Assembly (NCBI GenBank): GCA_019695095.1
Contig: JAIBAQ010000058.1
Span: 1 to 32,910 of the forward strand
Length of the DNA: 32,910 nucleotides
Direction: 5' to 3'
Source of the DNA: Candidatus Hydrogenedentota bacterium
Lineage (GTDB): Bacteria; Hydrogenedentota; Hydrogenedentia; Hydrogenedentales; SLHB01
The notes beneath the pieces were generated by a model that was given only the letters and a program-made list of their open reading frames with translations, was not told where the DNA came from and ran no database searches. Shown piece after piece: positions 6,994-15,592 of this stretch (its first letter is position 1; each line of letters begins with the position of its first letter). Made by a program: the position numbers and the translations under genes.

Positions 6994-8292
6994 ATGCGCG
7001 TGTTCCAATTCGGGGTTCGGTTCTCAACAGTGGCGCTATGCCTTGCAATGACCGTCGGCGCAATCGCCTTTGCGGAAGATTGGCCGCAGTTCCAGGGTCC
7101 AAACCGCGACGGTACGTCCGCTGAAAAGGGACTTCTTCGCGCTTGGCCCGAAAGCGGGCCCAAACTCCTTTGGTCAACCCCCGTCGGCGAAGGCTACGGC
7201 GGCCCTGCCATTCGCGATGGCGAGGTCTATGTCCTTGACCGCATCGAAGGCAAGAAAGACATACTCCGTTGCCTCGCGCTCGACTCGGGCAACGAACTCT
7301 GGCGATACGAATACGACGCCCCCGGCGAAGTTGGACATACGGGTTCCAGAACTCCTCCGACTGTTGACGAGAAATATGTCTATTCTGTTGGCATGATGGG
7401 CAACTTCCTCTGCATCGACCGCAAAACGCACCAGCCGGTGTGGCAGAAGAACCTTATGACCGACTACGGCTTGGAAGTTCCGCGCTGGGGATTTTCCCAG
7501 TCCCCATATCTCTACAAGAATCTCGTGATTGTGGCGCCGCAAGCCAAGGACGCCTTTGTTGTCGCGTACGACCGCGCCACGGGAAATGAAGTATGGAAGA
7601 GCCCGAGCCTGGGCCTTGTCGGTTATGTGCCGCCTATTGTTACCACGCTCGCAGGCGTCGATCAGGTGGTCATGATCGGCGCTTCCGACAAAGCAATGAC
7701 CATCAAGGGCTCGGTTGCAGGGATATCCGTTGAAGACGGTTCTATCCTCTGGTCCTACGACGGATGGCAGTGCTTCATACCCATTCCATATCCGATGCCT
7801 CTCCCCGGCGACCGCCTCTTTGTTACCGGCGGATACAATGCGGGTACGGTGATGATTCAGGTTTCCAAGGCCGACTCGGGATTTGCCGTCAAAGAACTGT
7901 TCAAGCTCGATTCGAATGTGTGTGGTTCACAAATCCACCAACCCCTCTTTTACAAGGACCATCTCTATATCAACAACAACTCCAACGAGCGCATGCTCGG
8001 CATGACGTGTATGACACTCGATGGCACCGTGAAGTGGCGTACCGGCGAGAAGGAAGGGCTTCCCATGTTCGAACGCGGGAGTCTCATTCTTGCCGATGAC
8101 ATGATCATCTCGTTGGATGGCAAGTCAGGGGTTCTGTACCTTGTGTCGCCATCGCCCGATGGATATCAAGAGCTTGCCCATGCCCCTGTGGTCGAGGGGA
8201 GAGAGTTGTGGGCTCCGCTTGCGTTGTCGCAAGGAAAACTGATTGTCCGAAGCCAGGACACGATGAAGTGTTTTGACCTCAAGAACCCATAG
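6994..8292 (+). CDS. Secreted PQQ-like beta-propeller repeat protein
   Basis: A 432-residue product from the ATG at 6994. I preferred this start to upstream in-frame ATGs (6880, 6964) because it gives a clean signal peptide (MRVFQFGVRFSTVALCLAMT...AFA) and has GAAGGG about 7 nt upstream. The mature part opens EDWPQFQGPNRDG and shows propeller blades with Trp motifs (GNELWRYEY, HQPVWQKNL, GNEVWKSPS, GSILWSYDG, GTVKWRTGE). It is a diverged paralogue of the protein encoded at 5533-6762 on the other strand, and the two share a 231-nt divergent upstream region. Probably periplasmic or exported. Role unknown, and no catalytic motif is visible. Confidence 0.88.
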   Translation: MRVFQFGVRFSTVALCLAMTVGAIAFAEDWPQFQGPNRDGTSAEKGLLRAWPESGPKLLWSTPVGEGYGGPAIRDGEVYVLDRIEGKKDILRCLALDSGNELWRYEYDAPGEVGHTGSRTPPTVDEKYVYSVGMMGNFLCIDRKTHQPVWQKNLMTDYGLEVPRWGFSQSPYLYKNLVIVAPQAKDAFVVAYDRATGNEVWKSPSLGLVGYVPPIVTTLAGVDQVVMIGASDKAMTIKGSVAGISVEDGSILWSYDGWQCFIPIPYPMPLPGDRLFVTGGYNAGTVMIQVSKADSGFAVKELFKLDSNVCGSQIHQPLFYKDHLYINNNSNERMLGMTCMTLDGTVKWRTGEKEGLPMFERGSLILADDMIISLDGKSGVLYLVSPSPDGYQELAHAPVVEGRELWAPLALSQGKLIVRSQDTMKCFDLKNP

Positions 8293-8448
8293 AGCTGTCG
8301 CGCCCCCGAATCCCGGCGGCGCTCGGCATGAGAAGTACATTGCGCATCTCGTCAGTCTATCGCGTCTCGTTTGCGGCAGCCGGAACGTCTGCCTTCTCTC
8401 GGCGCGTCGATTCTGTCGGCAATGACAAAGTGAAGCGCGCCAAGACCC

Positions 8449-10803
8449 ATGGAAGTAGCAGAATTCAGTAAAGACGATATCGAAGAGATTGTCGATTCGA
8501 GAGGCCGCAAACAGGAATCGCTTATCCCGATCCTTCAAGCCATTCAGGATCGATACCGGTTCCTGCCGGATCCCGCTCTTCAGCATGTCTCTGAAGTCAC
8601 GGAAATATCGCCTGCGTCCATAGAGGGCGTAGTGTCGTTCTACGCCCAATTTCGCAGGAAGCCCGTGGGCCGGCACCTGATCAGCATTTGCGACGGCACG
8701 GCCTGCCACGTCAAAGGTTCCACCGAAGTTTACGAAGCAGTGGCGCGGCGACTGCGTCTTGATAATTGTGACGACACGGACGCCGAGGGTAGGTTCACGG
8801 TGCGCAAGGTCGCCTGCCTCGGTTGCTGCACGCTGGCGCCCGCCGTCCAGATTGATGAAATCACTAATGGCCATGTGCGGTCGGATTCAATCGACCGTCT
8901 GCTTGGCGAACACGTGCAGCGCGCCGCAGTCGTCCACCGGCACCCAGCGCCATTCCGCGCCATGCCGTCGCCGCCGGTAGCCGAAGTGCGTATTGGTCTC
9001 GGTTCCTGCTGCGTGGCAGGCGGCAGCGATAAAGTCCGCGAAGTTTTAGAAGAAACACTCGCGACGATTGACACGCCGGTTCGCATCAAACCGGTGAGCT
9101 GTGTTGGCATGTGCCATCAAACGCCCCTGCTTGAATTCGTGACGCCCAACTCACCGGCACGTCTTTACGCAAAGGTTCAGGCGGAAGATGTTCAGAATCT
9201 TGTGGCGAAACACTTCATTCCGAGCCGCATTTCCGCGCGTATCGCTTCAAAGACCAAGACGTGGCTAAACAGTCTCTATGCGTCGCCAGAAGACACGATC
9301 GAGACCCGTGTACTCGATACAAAAGGCGAGTCTGTCGCGGCTTTCACGGAGAAGCAGAAGCGGATAGCGACCGAGTATTGCGGTGAATTGGACCCGCTCG
9401 ATATCGACGAGTATCAGCAGAAGAACGGGTTTGCGGCACTGCGCACGTGCCTGCAACATGAGTCGAACCCTGACGCCATCATCAGCATGGTGGACCGCAG
9501 CGGACTGCGAGGCCGCGGGGGCGCGGGTTTCCCGACCGGCCGCAAGTGGCGAGCCGTACGCGATGCATCAGGCGAGCGAAAGTTCATCGTCTGCAACGGC
9601 GACGAAGGCGACCCGGGCGCATTCATGGATCGCATGTTGCTCGAGTCCTATCCCTACCGTGTTTTGGAAGGCCTGCTCATAGCATCGCTGGCGGTTGGCG
9701 CGCGCGAAGGCGTGATCTATATTCGCGCCGAATACCCGCTCGCCGTCCGTCGCGTGAATGCCGCCATTGAACGCTGCGTTCAATCAGGTTTTCTGGGCGA
9801 CGACATCCTTGGAAGCGGGCATTCCTTCCACGTCCGCGTCATGGAAGCCGCGGGCGCGTTTGTGTGCGGCGAAGAGACTGCGTTGCTGGCGTCCATCGAA
9901 GGCCGCAGAGGCATGCCCGCGTATCGACCGCCGTTTCCGGCAACACGCGGTCTTCACGACTGTCCCACGCTTGTGAACAATGTCGAAACGTATGCGCTCG
10001 TGCCTTGGATCGTACGAAACGGCCCCGAAGCCTTCGCGTCGCTTGGAACCGAGCGAAGCAAAGGCACGAAAGTCTTCTCGCTCACCGGCAAGATACGGCG
10101 CGGCGGCCTCATCGAAGTGCCAATGGGCATCACGATTCGCCAGATCGTGGAAGAAATCGGCGGCGGCCCACCCCATGGCCGCGCTTTCAAGGCCGTGCAA
10201 ATCGGCGGACCATCCGGCGGCTGCATTCCTGCGTCACTCGCGGACACGCCGGTCGACTTCGAGGCGCTGGCGGATGTGGGCGCGATGATGGGGTCGGGTG
10301 GACTCGTCGTTCTTGACGACACCGATTGCATGGTGGAGATTGCGCGTTACTTCATTGCTTTTATGCAACACGAGTCGTGCGGCAAATGCACACCGTGCCG
10401 TGTCGGCACGACGCGTATGCTCGAGATTTTAACGCTGCTCTGCGAAGGCAAGGCCACATACGCGGATTTGGAGCAACTCGAGAGTCTCGCGCACAGCGTG
10501 AAACAGCTCAGCCTTTGCGGCCTTGGCAAAACGGCGCCCAATCCGGTCCTAACGACACTGAAATACTTCCGCGGCGAATTTATTGCTCACCTGGAAGGCC
10601 GCTGCCCTGCGCACGCGTGCCGGAAAATGGTACAGTACTCCATCAACGATGCATGCATTGGCTGTACAAAGTGCGCTCAGGAGTGTCCAGTGGATGCTAT
10701 TGAAATGAGGCCGTACCAAATTCACGCGATTGATGACGCCTTGTGTACGCGCTGCGGCGCATGCCGCGAGATTTGCCCAACCGGCGCGGTCAATGTGGAA
10801 TAG
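8449..10803 (+). CDS. NuoE-NuoF fusion, HydB-type NADH-oxidising Fe-S flavoprotein
   Basis: A 784-residue fusion. Residues 1-160 are NuoE-like, with thioredoxin-fold [2Fe-2S] ligands C81/C86 and C123/C127 (CDGTAC, CLGCC). Residues 178-255 are a second thioredoxin-like domain (GSCCVAGGS, CVGMC), as at the N-terminus of HydB/HndC. Residues 330-700 are the NuoF core: GRGGAGFPTGRKW (355-367, FMN/NADH), CNGDEGDPGAFMDR (382-395), CGEETALL, then ESCGKCTPCR plus C690 for a [4Fe-4S] cluster. Residues 730-784 form a two-cluster ferredoxin (C736/739/742/746 and C766/769/772/776). The extra N- and C-terminal Fe-S domains match bifurcating-hydrogenase or transhydrogenase modules rather than complex I NuoF. 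The ribosome site is weak. It is the first of six packed genes, with the next ATG 3 nt after its stop. No [FeFe] hydrogenase or formate dehydrogenase subunit is present. Cytosolic NADH oxidation or reduction is inferred. Confidence 0.9.
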   Translation: MEVAEFSKDDIEEIVDSRGRKQESLIPILQAIQDRYRFLPDPALQHVSEVTEISPASIEGVVSFYAQFRRKPVGRHLISICDGTACHVKGSTEVYEAVARRLRLDNCDDTDAEGRFTVRKVACLGCCTLAPAVQIDEITNGHVRSDSIDRLLGEHVQRAAVVHRHPAPFRAMPSPPVAEVRIGLGSCCVAGGSDKVREVLEETLATIDTPVRIKPVSCVGMCHQTPLLEFVTPNSPARLYAKVQAEDVQNLVAKHFIPSRISARIASKTKTWLNSLYASPEDTIETRVLDTKGESVAAFTEKQKRIATEYCGELDPLDIDEYQQKNGFAALRTCLQHESNPDAIISMVDRSGLRGRGGAGFPTGRKWRAVRDASGERKFIVCNGDEGDPGAFMDRMLLESYPYRVLEGLLIASLAVGAREGVIYIRAEYPLAVRRVNAAIERCVQSGFLGDDILGSGHSFHVRVMEAAGAFVCGEETALLASIEGRRGMPAYRPPFPATRGLHDCPTLVNNVETYALVPWIVRNGPEAFASLGTERSKGTKVFSLTGKIRRGGLIEVPMGITIRQIVEEIGGGPPHGRAFKAVQIGGPSGGCIPASLADTPVDFEALADVGAMMGSGGLVVLDDTDCMVEIARYFIAFMQHESCGKCTPCRVGTTRMLEILTLLCEGKATYADLEQLESLAHSVKQLSLCGLGKTAPNPVLTTLKYFRGEFIAHLEGRCPAHACRKMVQYSINDACIGCTKCAQECPVDAIEMRPYQIHAIDDALCTRCGACREICPTGAVNVE

Positions 10804-10806
10804 CCC

Positions 10807-12345
10807 ATGCCCACACTTACTATTGACGGCAAGACAATCGACGTAGCCGAAGGCTGTACCGTTATGGAGGCCGCCCGTTCTAACGGCATCGAGATACCCG
10901 CGTTGTGCCACGTTCCCGGCGTTCATTCGCTCACATCGTGTATGGTGTGCGTTGTGAAGGACATTGCGCGAAACCGGTTGTTGCCGTCCTGCTCGGCGCC
11001 CGCTGAAGATGGTATGGACATTGATACGCGCGGGGCCGATATCTTTGACGCACGACGACGTGTACTTGAGATGCTGCTAAGTGAACACGTGGGCGATTGC
11101 GAAGCTCCGTGCAGGCACATATGTCCGGCGTCGCTGGATGTTTCCGCGATGATGGCCCGGATTGGGCTGGGCGACTACGAGGGAGCAGGGCGCATCGCGC
11201 GTGAACATCTTGTGCTCCCCGCTACGCTTGGATACGTGTGCACCGCACCGTGTCAACGCGGATGCCATCGCGCGGCCACGGACATGCCCCTTCAGATTCG
11301 CGAACTGCATCGCGTCGTGGCAGAGAGTTCGATTCGTGACGATGTCCCCGAGTGCGCCCCTCCAACGAATAAGCGTGTTGCTATTGTTGGTGCGAGCGCG
11401 GCTGGCCTTGCGGCCGCATACGTCTTGCTTAGACACGGCCACTCGTGCACTCTCTACGACAAGGCCCCGGTTGCAGGCCGGGTAATCCGCGAATATGCGG
11501 AGGAATCCCTTGACCCTGGTGTTCTTGACGCCGAAATCGGATTGATTCAACGCATGGGTGCGCGATTTATCTTGAATTGCCAGGTAGGGCTTGATATCTC
11601 CGTCGAGACTCTGCGTATGGAACACGATGCGATAATCGTCGCGTGCGACGACCTCGAACCGGCAGTAAACGGGGTCTTCTATGCAATCGAATACCCAATG
11701 ACGGTGAATGCCGTGGCCGAAGGCAAGGCTGCTGCTCATCAAGCGCTCCATTACCTCAATGGCACTCCCGTGCCGCGGGCAATTTCGCGTTTCAATTCGA
11801 AGTTGGGCGAACTTCGCCCCGGTGAAGTGCCCGCGTTTCTTACGCGTCTCGACCCCATTCACGACGCCAAGAAGACACTAATCGCAAAGCTCCTTAAGTC
11901 GGTATTGGGCAAGCCATCTGTGAAGTCGCAATCGCATGCCGGCGATACGATAGTCGACGACCCCCAGCAGGAAGCCTCGTGGTGCATGCACTGCGAATGC
12001 CTCAAGCCCGTCTCATGCCGCTTGCGCCAATACGCGACCGATTACGCTGCCAGACAGGATGCGTTTCGTCTTGCGGCGCGCGCCAACGTTGCTCCGGCTT
12101 CCCGCTATGACCGCGTCGTTTTTGAACCGGGCAAATGCATCAAGTGCGGCTTGTGCGTGGAAGTGAGCCGCAATTCGAAATCTTCCGGTGGCATGGCATT
12201 CGAAGGCCGAAGTTATTCCGTCCGCGTGAAACCGCCGTTTGAACAAGAACTCGAAGAGGCCCTTGCCTCAAACGCCGAGCGATGCGTCCGCGTTTGCCCA
12301 ACCGGCGCGCTTGCGTTCCGGCTCGGAGAGGTGCACCCCGCATGA
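10807..12345 (+). CDS. GltD-like multi-Fe-S protein with [2Fe-2S] N-terminus and truncated, degenerate flavin domain
   Basis: 512 residues. Residues 1-75 form a NuoG/HndD-type [2Fe-2S] domain (C34, C45, C48, C62). Residues 95-175 form the GltD-type double-cluster domain (C98/C102/C106 and C145/C149/C153). Residues 188-318 resemble a GltD FAD domain but the usual GxGxxG reads GASAAG (196-201). The second, NAD(P)-binding Rossmann domain is absent, and the terminal VFAAGD-like motif reads VFYAIEY. A CMHCECLKPVSCRLRQYA segment follows at 393-410, then a C-terminal cluster site (C444, C447, C450, with C493/C497). In known complexes such as NfnB or Sporomusa-type StnC this subunit carries the NADP site. 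Here it looks reduced to an electron-transfer scaffold. It lies 3 nt after the NuoEF gene and overlaps the glycosyltransferase ATG by 4 nt. Confidence 0.85.
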   Translation: MPTLTIDGKTIDVAEGCTVMEAARSNGIEIPALCHVPGVHSLTSCMVCVVKDIARNRLLPSCSAPAEDGMDIDTRGADIFDARRRVLEMLLSEHVGDCEAPCRHICPASLDVSAMMARIGLGDYEGAGRIAREHLVLPATLGYVCTAPCQRGCHRAATDMPLQIRELHRVVAESSIRDDVPECAPPTNKRVAIVGASAAGLAAAYVLLRHGHSCTLYDKAPVAGRVIREYAEESLDPGVLDAEIGLIQRMGARFILNCQVGLDISVETLRMEHDAIIVACDDLEPAVNGVFYAIEYPMTVNAVAEGKAAAHQALHYLNGTPVPRAISRFNSKLGELRPGEVPAFLTRLDPIHDAKKTLIAKLLKSVLGKPSVKSQSHAGDTIVDDPQQEASWCMHCECLKPVSCRLRQYATDYAARQDAFRLAARANVAPASRYDRVVFEPGKCIKCGLCVEVSRNSKSSGGMAFEGRSYSVRVKPPFEQELEEALASNAERCVRVCPTGALAFRLGEVHPA

Positions 12346-13634
12346 AAGTGCTCAAGATCACTGCCGGCACCGGCGGCACGTTCTACTGTCAGAATTGCCT
12401 GCGAGACGGCGTGCTCGTGCGCGCGCTCCGGCGCCGCGGCTGTGATGTGCTCGTGGTTCCGCTCTATCTGCCAATCTTGATCGATGCGGAGGGCATGGCG
12501 CCCAAGACCCCCGTGTTCTTTGGCGGTGTGAACGTCTATCTCCAACAGCAACTCGGACTCTTCCGGAAAACACCCCGCTGGATCGATCGCCTGTTCGATT
12601 CGCCATGGGTACTCCGGCAGGCCGCTGCCCGCGAAGGTTCAACCAGCGCCGCAGAACTGGGTCCCATGACGTACTCCATGCTCCAGGGCCGTGAAGGCCG
12701 TCAACGCAAAGAGCTCGAACGTTTGCTGGAATGGCTGATCGAACAGGAGAAGCCCGACATTGTCCACATGTCCAACGCCTTGCTGCTCGGCGTTGCCAAA
12801 GAGGTCAAATCCGCGCTTAAAGTCCCCATCGTGTGCAGCCTGCAAGACGAAGACACGTGGCTCGACGCCATGACTCCCAATTGGCGCGACTATTGTTGGG
12901 AAATATTGGCCGAACGCGCGCGCGAAGTCGATGCGTTTGTCGCTGTGAGCAAGTGGTACGCCGACCGAATGATCTCGCGCCTGAAGATCCCCGCAGAGCG
13001 GGTATCGGTTATCCCGTTAGGCGTTGAGCTGGAAGAGACAGAACCGAGCCCCGTCGAGCGCGGGCCGCTTGCCATAGGCTACCTGTCGCGCATTTGTGGC
13101 TCGCTCGGTTTCGACCAACTCGTCGACGCCTTCATTCGATTAAAGCGCGTGCCGGGTCTTTATGACCTGCGACTGCGCGCCACCGGTGGTGTTACTTCCG
13201 GCGATCAGCGATTCCTGCAGACTATCAAACGCCGCCTCGCGGACGCCGCGTGCGAGGATTCTGTGGATATCGTCCCAGATTTCACCAAGACGTCCCGCAA
13301 GGACTTTCTACGGACGGTCTCCGTGCTCTCCGTGCCCGCGCCGCAAGGCGAAGCCTTCGGTCTTTTCGTCCTGGAAGCGGGTGGATGCGGCGTGCCCGTG
13401 GTACAGCCGGATACCGGCGCGTTCCGTGAAGTCGTCGAGATGACCGGCGGCGGGTTGGTCTACGATCCCAAAGACCCCGACGGCCTGTTCGAGAATCTTA
13501 AGAAGCTGTTGCTCGATCCAGAGCTCGCGAAAAGTCTTGGCGAGATGGCGCGTTCGACCGTGCGCGCTCAATACACAGGCGATGCCATGGCAGAGAAAAT
13601 GGACGCAGTCTACAAAGCATTGGAAACGCGATGA
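12342..13634 (+). CDS. GT4-family glycosyltransferase
   Basis: 430 residues from the ATG at 12342, which overlaps the previous stop (ATGA) and has GGAGAGG about 10 nt upstream. An ATG 60 nt earlier in frame would only add a translation of the preceding gene's coding region. GT-B fold hallmarks are visible: an N-terminal substrate-side domain starting MKVLKITAGTGGTFYCQNCLRDG, a donor-side half with VSVIPLGVELEE, and the EAFGLFVLEAGGCGVPVV motif (E-x7-E) that contacts the nucleotide-sugar, followed by GAFREVVE. It is retaining and probably cytosolic or membrane-associated. Donor and acceptor are unknown. Its position between a redox module and a lipoprotein/ABC set suggests envelope glycan or lipoprotein modification, which is inference. 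Confidence 0.88.
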   Translation: MKVLKITAGTGGTFYCQNCLRDGVLVRALRRRGCDVLVVPLYLPILIDAEGMAPKTPVFFGGVNVYLQQQLGLFRKTPRWIDRLFDSPWVLRQAAAREGSTSAAELGPMTYSMLQGREGRQRKELERLLEWLIEQEKPDIVHMSNALLLGVAKEVKSALKVPIVCSLQDEDTWLDAMTPNWRDYCWEILAERAREVDAFVAVSKWYADRMISRLKIPAERVSVIPLGVELEETEPSPVERGPLAIGYLSRICGSLGFDQLVDAFIRLKRVPGLYDLRLRATGGVTSGDQRFLQTIKRRLADAACEDSVDIVPDFTKTSRKDFLRTVSVLSVPAPQGEAFGLFVLEAGGCGVPVVQPDTGAFREVVEMTGGGLVYDPKDPDGLFENLKKLLLDPELAKSLGEMARSTVRAQYTGDAMAEKMDAVYKALETR

Positions 13635-14911
13635 CGAACCGGTGTGCATCCGGCCTTTGGGCCATTGCATATCCTCTCATGCTCCTCACCTGCCTGAGTC
13701 TCGGTTGCGGAAGCGATCCGTCCACGCCCGAGCCATCCGCGGCGCCGATGCCGGACTCCGCGGCCGCTACACACGACGCGCCAAGCATCAAGCCCGAACC
13801 TCCTCCTCGCCCTACCGCACCGCTGTGGCCAACCTATCATGGCCCCGCTTCTCTGTGCGGTTACGCGGACGTGTCTATTGCCGACACCCTCGAACCTCGC
13901 TGGCGGGCGGAATTGGGCGCCGAGGTTTCCAAGACACCCGTCGCTGACAACGAGCGCATCTACGCCGCAAATTCGAACGGTGAGATCCACGCGTTGGACT
14001 TCTCCGGCAAACCGATATGGACCCGCGCACTTACGGAAACACTGGTCGAAGGCAAACCTCCGAGTGCCGCCAGCATTGATGCTCCACTCGCGTTGTTCGA
14101 GTCGACGCTCATCGCATGTTCCTCAGGCGGTACCGTTTTCGCTCTCGATCCCGCCACCGGCGAGACACGTTGGGAAAGTAACGCGCATGTGCCGTTGCTG
14201 GGCTCGCCCAATCTCGCTATTCTCGACACGTCGGAGGCCAACCCTCGGCGCCTCCTTCTCATCGATCAGGCGCAGGGGTCGTTGCATGCGCTCGATTTCG
14301 ACACAGGCAAGCCCATCTGGAAAAGCAAGGGCATTGCTCGCTGCGACGGATCTCCGGCCGCAACCGCGGAAGTCGTGATATTTGGGAGCTGCAACGCAGC
14401 CCTTCACTTCTTCTCCACCAAAGACGGCTCGCTGGTCCGTGAAGTCGACATGGGAACCGACTGTGAAATCGCAGGAGGAGTCGCACTGAGCGGAGACTCC
14501 GCGTACTCGGGAAGCCGCTGCGGCAAATTCGTGCAAGTCAACGTGCGCACCGGTGCCATCGTGTGGGAAAACACCGAGTGCGAAGGCGAAGCCATGGAGA
14601 CGCCCGCAGTCAGCGAATCCAGCGTTGCGTTTACCGCCAACGACGGGTGCGTCTATCTTCTCGAACGCGCCTCCGGAAAACTCAAGTGGCGCACGAAGCT
14701 CGAAGACACGCCGTCCTCCCCTGTGCTCGTGCGAAACAAAGTGGTTGTCTCCGCGGACGGCAAGTTGCACGTCCTCGCTCTTGAAGATGGCCGTGTATTG
14801 TGGTCCTATGAAGTAAGCGACGAAATCTCTTCGCCTGCAATTGTTGGCGAGTTGGTCGTGGTAGGCTGCGACGATGGTTCGGTCGCCGCATTCGGATCGA
14901 AAGGAGCATAG
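13631..14911 (+). CDS. Probable lipoprotein with PQQ/BamB-like beta-propeller
   Basis: 426 residues. The N-terminus MTNRCASGLWAIAYPLMLLTCLSLGC has a hydrophobic core ending at Cys26. The lipobox (SLGC) is close to but not fully canonical at -3, so lipidation is likely rather than certain. A Pro/Ala/Ser-rich linker precedes propeller blades carrying Trp motifs (GKPIWTRAL, GETRWESN, GKPIWKSKG, GAIVWENTE, GKLKWRTKL, GRVLWSYEV). The start overlaps the glycosyltransferase stop by 4 nt, and the ABC ATPase start follows its stop by 3 nt. Encoded next to a LolD/MacB-like exporter, it could be the transporter's substrate or periplasmic partner. That is context-based inference. Confidence 0.87.
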   Translation: MTNRCASGLWAIAYPLMLLTCLSLGCGSDPSTPEPSAAPMPDSAAATHDAPSIKPEPPPRPTAPLWPTYHGPASLCGYADVSIADTLEPRWRAELGAEVSKTPVADNERIYAANSNGEIHALDFSGKPIWTRALTETLVEGKPPSAASIDAPLALFESTLIACSSGGTVFALDPATGETRWESNAHVPLLGSPNLAILDTSEANPRRLLLIDQAQGSLHALDFDTGKPIWKSKGIARCDGSPAATAEVVIFGSCNAALHFFSTKDGSLVREVDMGTDCEIAGGVALSGDSAYSGSRCGKFVQVNVRTGAIVWENTECEGEAMETPAVSESSVAFTANDGCVYLLERASGKLKWRTKLEDTPSSPVLVRNKVVVSADGKLHVLALEDGRVLWSYEVSDEISSPAIVGELVVVGCDDGSVAAFGSKGA

Positions 14912-14914
14912 ACC

Positions 14915-15592
14915 TTGGCAACTCCGTTGCTCGAACTGCGTAACGTCGTCAAACAGTACGACGGCGGTGAAAACCCACTTCGAGTGCTCTCCAATTTGAA
15001 CCTGCGTGTTGAGGCCGGAGAATCGATTGCCATCGTCGGCCCTTCCGGCTGCGGTAAGAGCACACTTCTCAACCTTATCGGCTCGCTCGATTCGCCCACA
15101 TCGGGAGAGGTGGTCTTCAAAGACAAGAACATCGCATCGTTGCCTGAGGCGGACCTCGCAACATTCAGAAGCGCAGAGATTGGCTTCGTCTTCCAATCGC
15201 ACATGCTCCTGCCTCAATGCACCGTGCTCGAGAACATCTTGCTCCCAACGCTTGTAGGCAAGGACGCTTCGACTGCGCTGGACCGCGCCACGCGCCTCCT
15301 CGAGCGCGTTGGATTGCGCGACCGCGCCTCGGATCTACCCGAACGGCTGTCCGGAGGAGAACGCCAGCGCGTCGCGGTAGTCCGCGCCCTCATCAACAAA
15401 CCCAGCCTTCTGCTCGCCGACGAGCCCACCGGCTCGCTGAATCAGAAAGGCGCCCACGACTTGGCTCAACTCCTTCTTGAACTCAATCGCGAAGAACAGT
15501 TGACGCTTATCGTCGTGACTCATTCCATGGCAATTGCCGAGCTCATGGGACGCGTTCTCGAATTGTGCGAGGGCGCGTTACGCGAACCATGA
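14915..15592 (+). CDS. LolD/MacB-type ABC transporter ATP-binding protein
   Basis: 225 residues with Walker A GPSGCGKST (42-50), Q-loop FVFQSHMLLPQ, signature LSGGERQRVAVVRAL (145-159), Walker B LLLADEPTGSLN (165-176) and the H-loop in VVTHSMAIAE. The start is TTG at 14915, with AAGGAG 8 nt upstream (14901-14906). The family is the LolD/MacB/FtsE-type ATPases that act with FtsX-fold permeases in mechanotransmission (lipoprotein release, peptide or small-molecule efflux, hydrolase activation) rather than classical translocation. The permease ATG overlaps its stop by 4 nt. Confidence 0.93.
   Translation: MATPLLELRNVVKQYDGGENPLRVLSNLNLRVEAGESIAIVGPSGCGKSTLLNLIGSLDSPTSGEVVFKDKNIASLPEADLATFRSAEIGFVFQSHMLLPQCTVLENILLPTLVGKDASTALDRATRLLERVGLRDRASDLPERLSGGERQRVAVVRALINKPSLLLADEPTGSLNQKGAHDLAQLLLELNREEQLTLIVVTHSMAIAELMGRVLELCEGALREP

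Noticed and set aside
14123-15217. 364-codon minus-strand open frame
   Set aside because: It overlaps the propeller lipoprotein and ABC ATPase in antisense, and its composition is that of a shadow frame.
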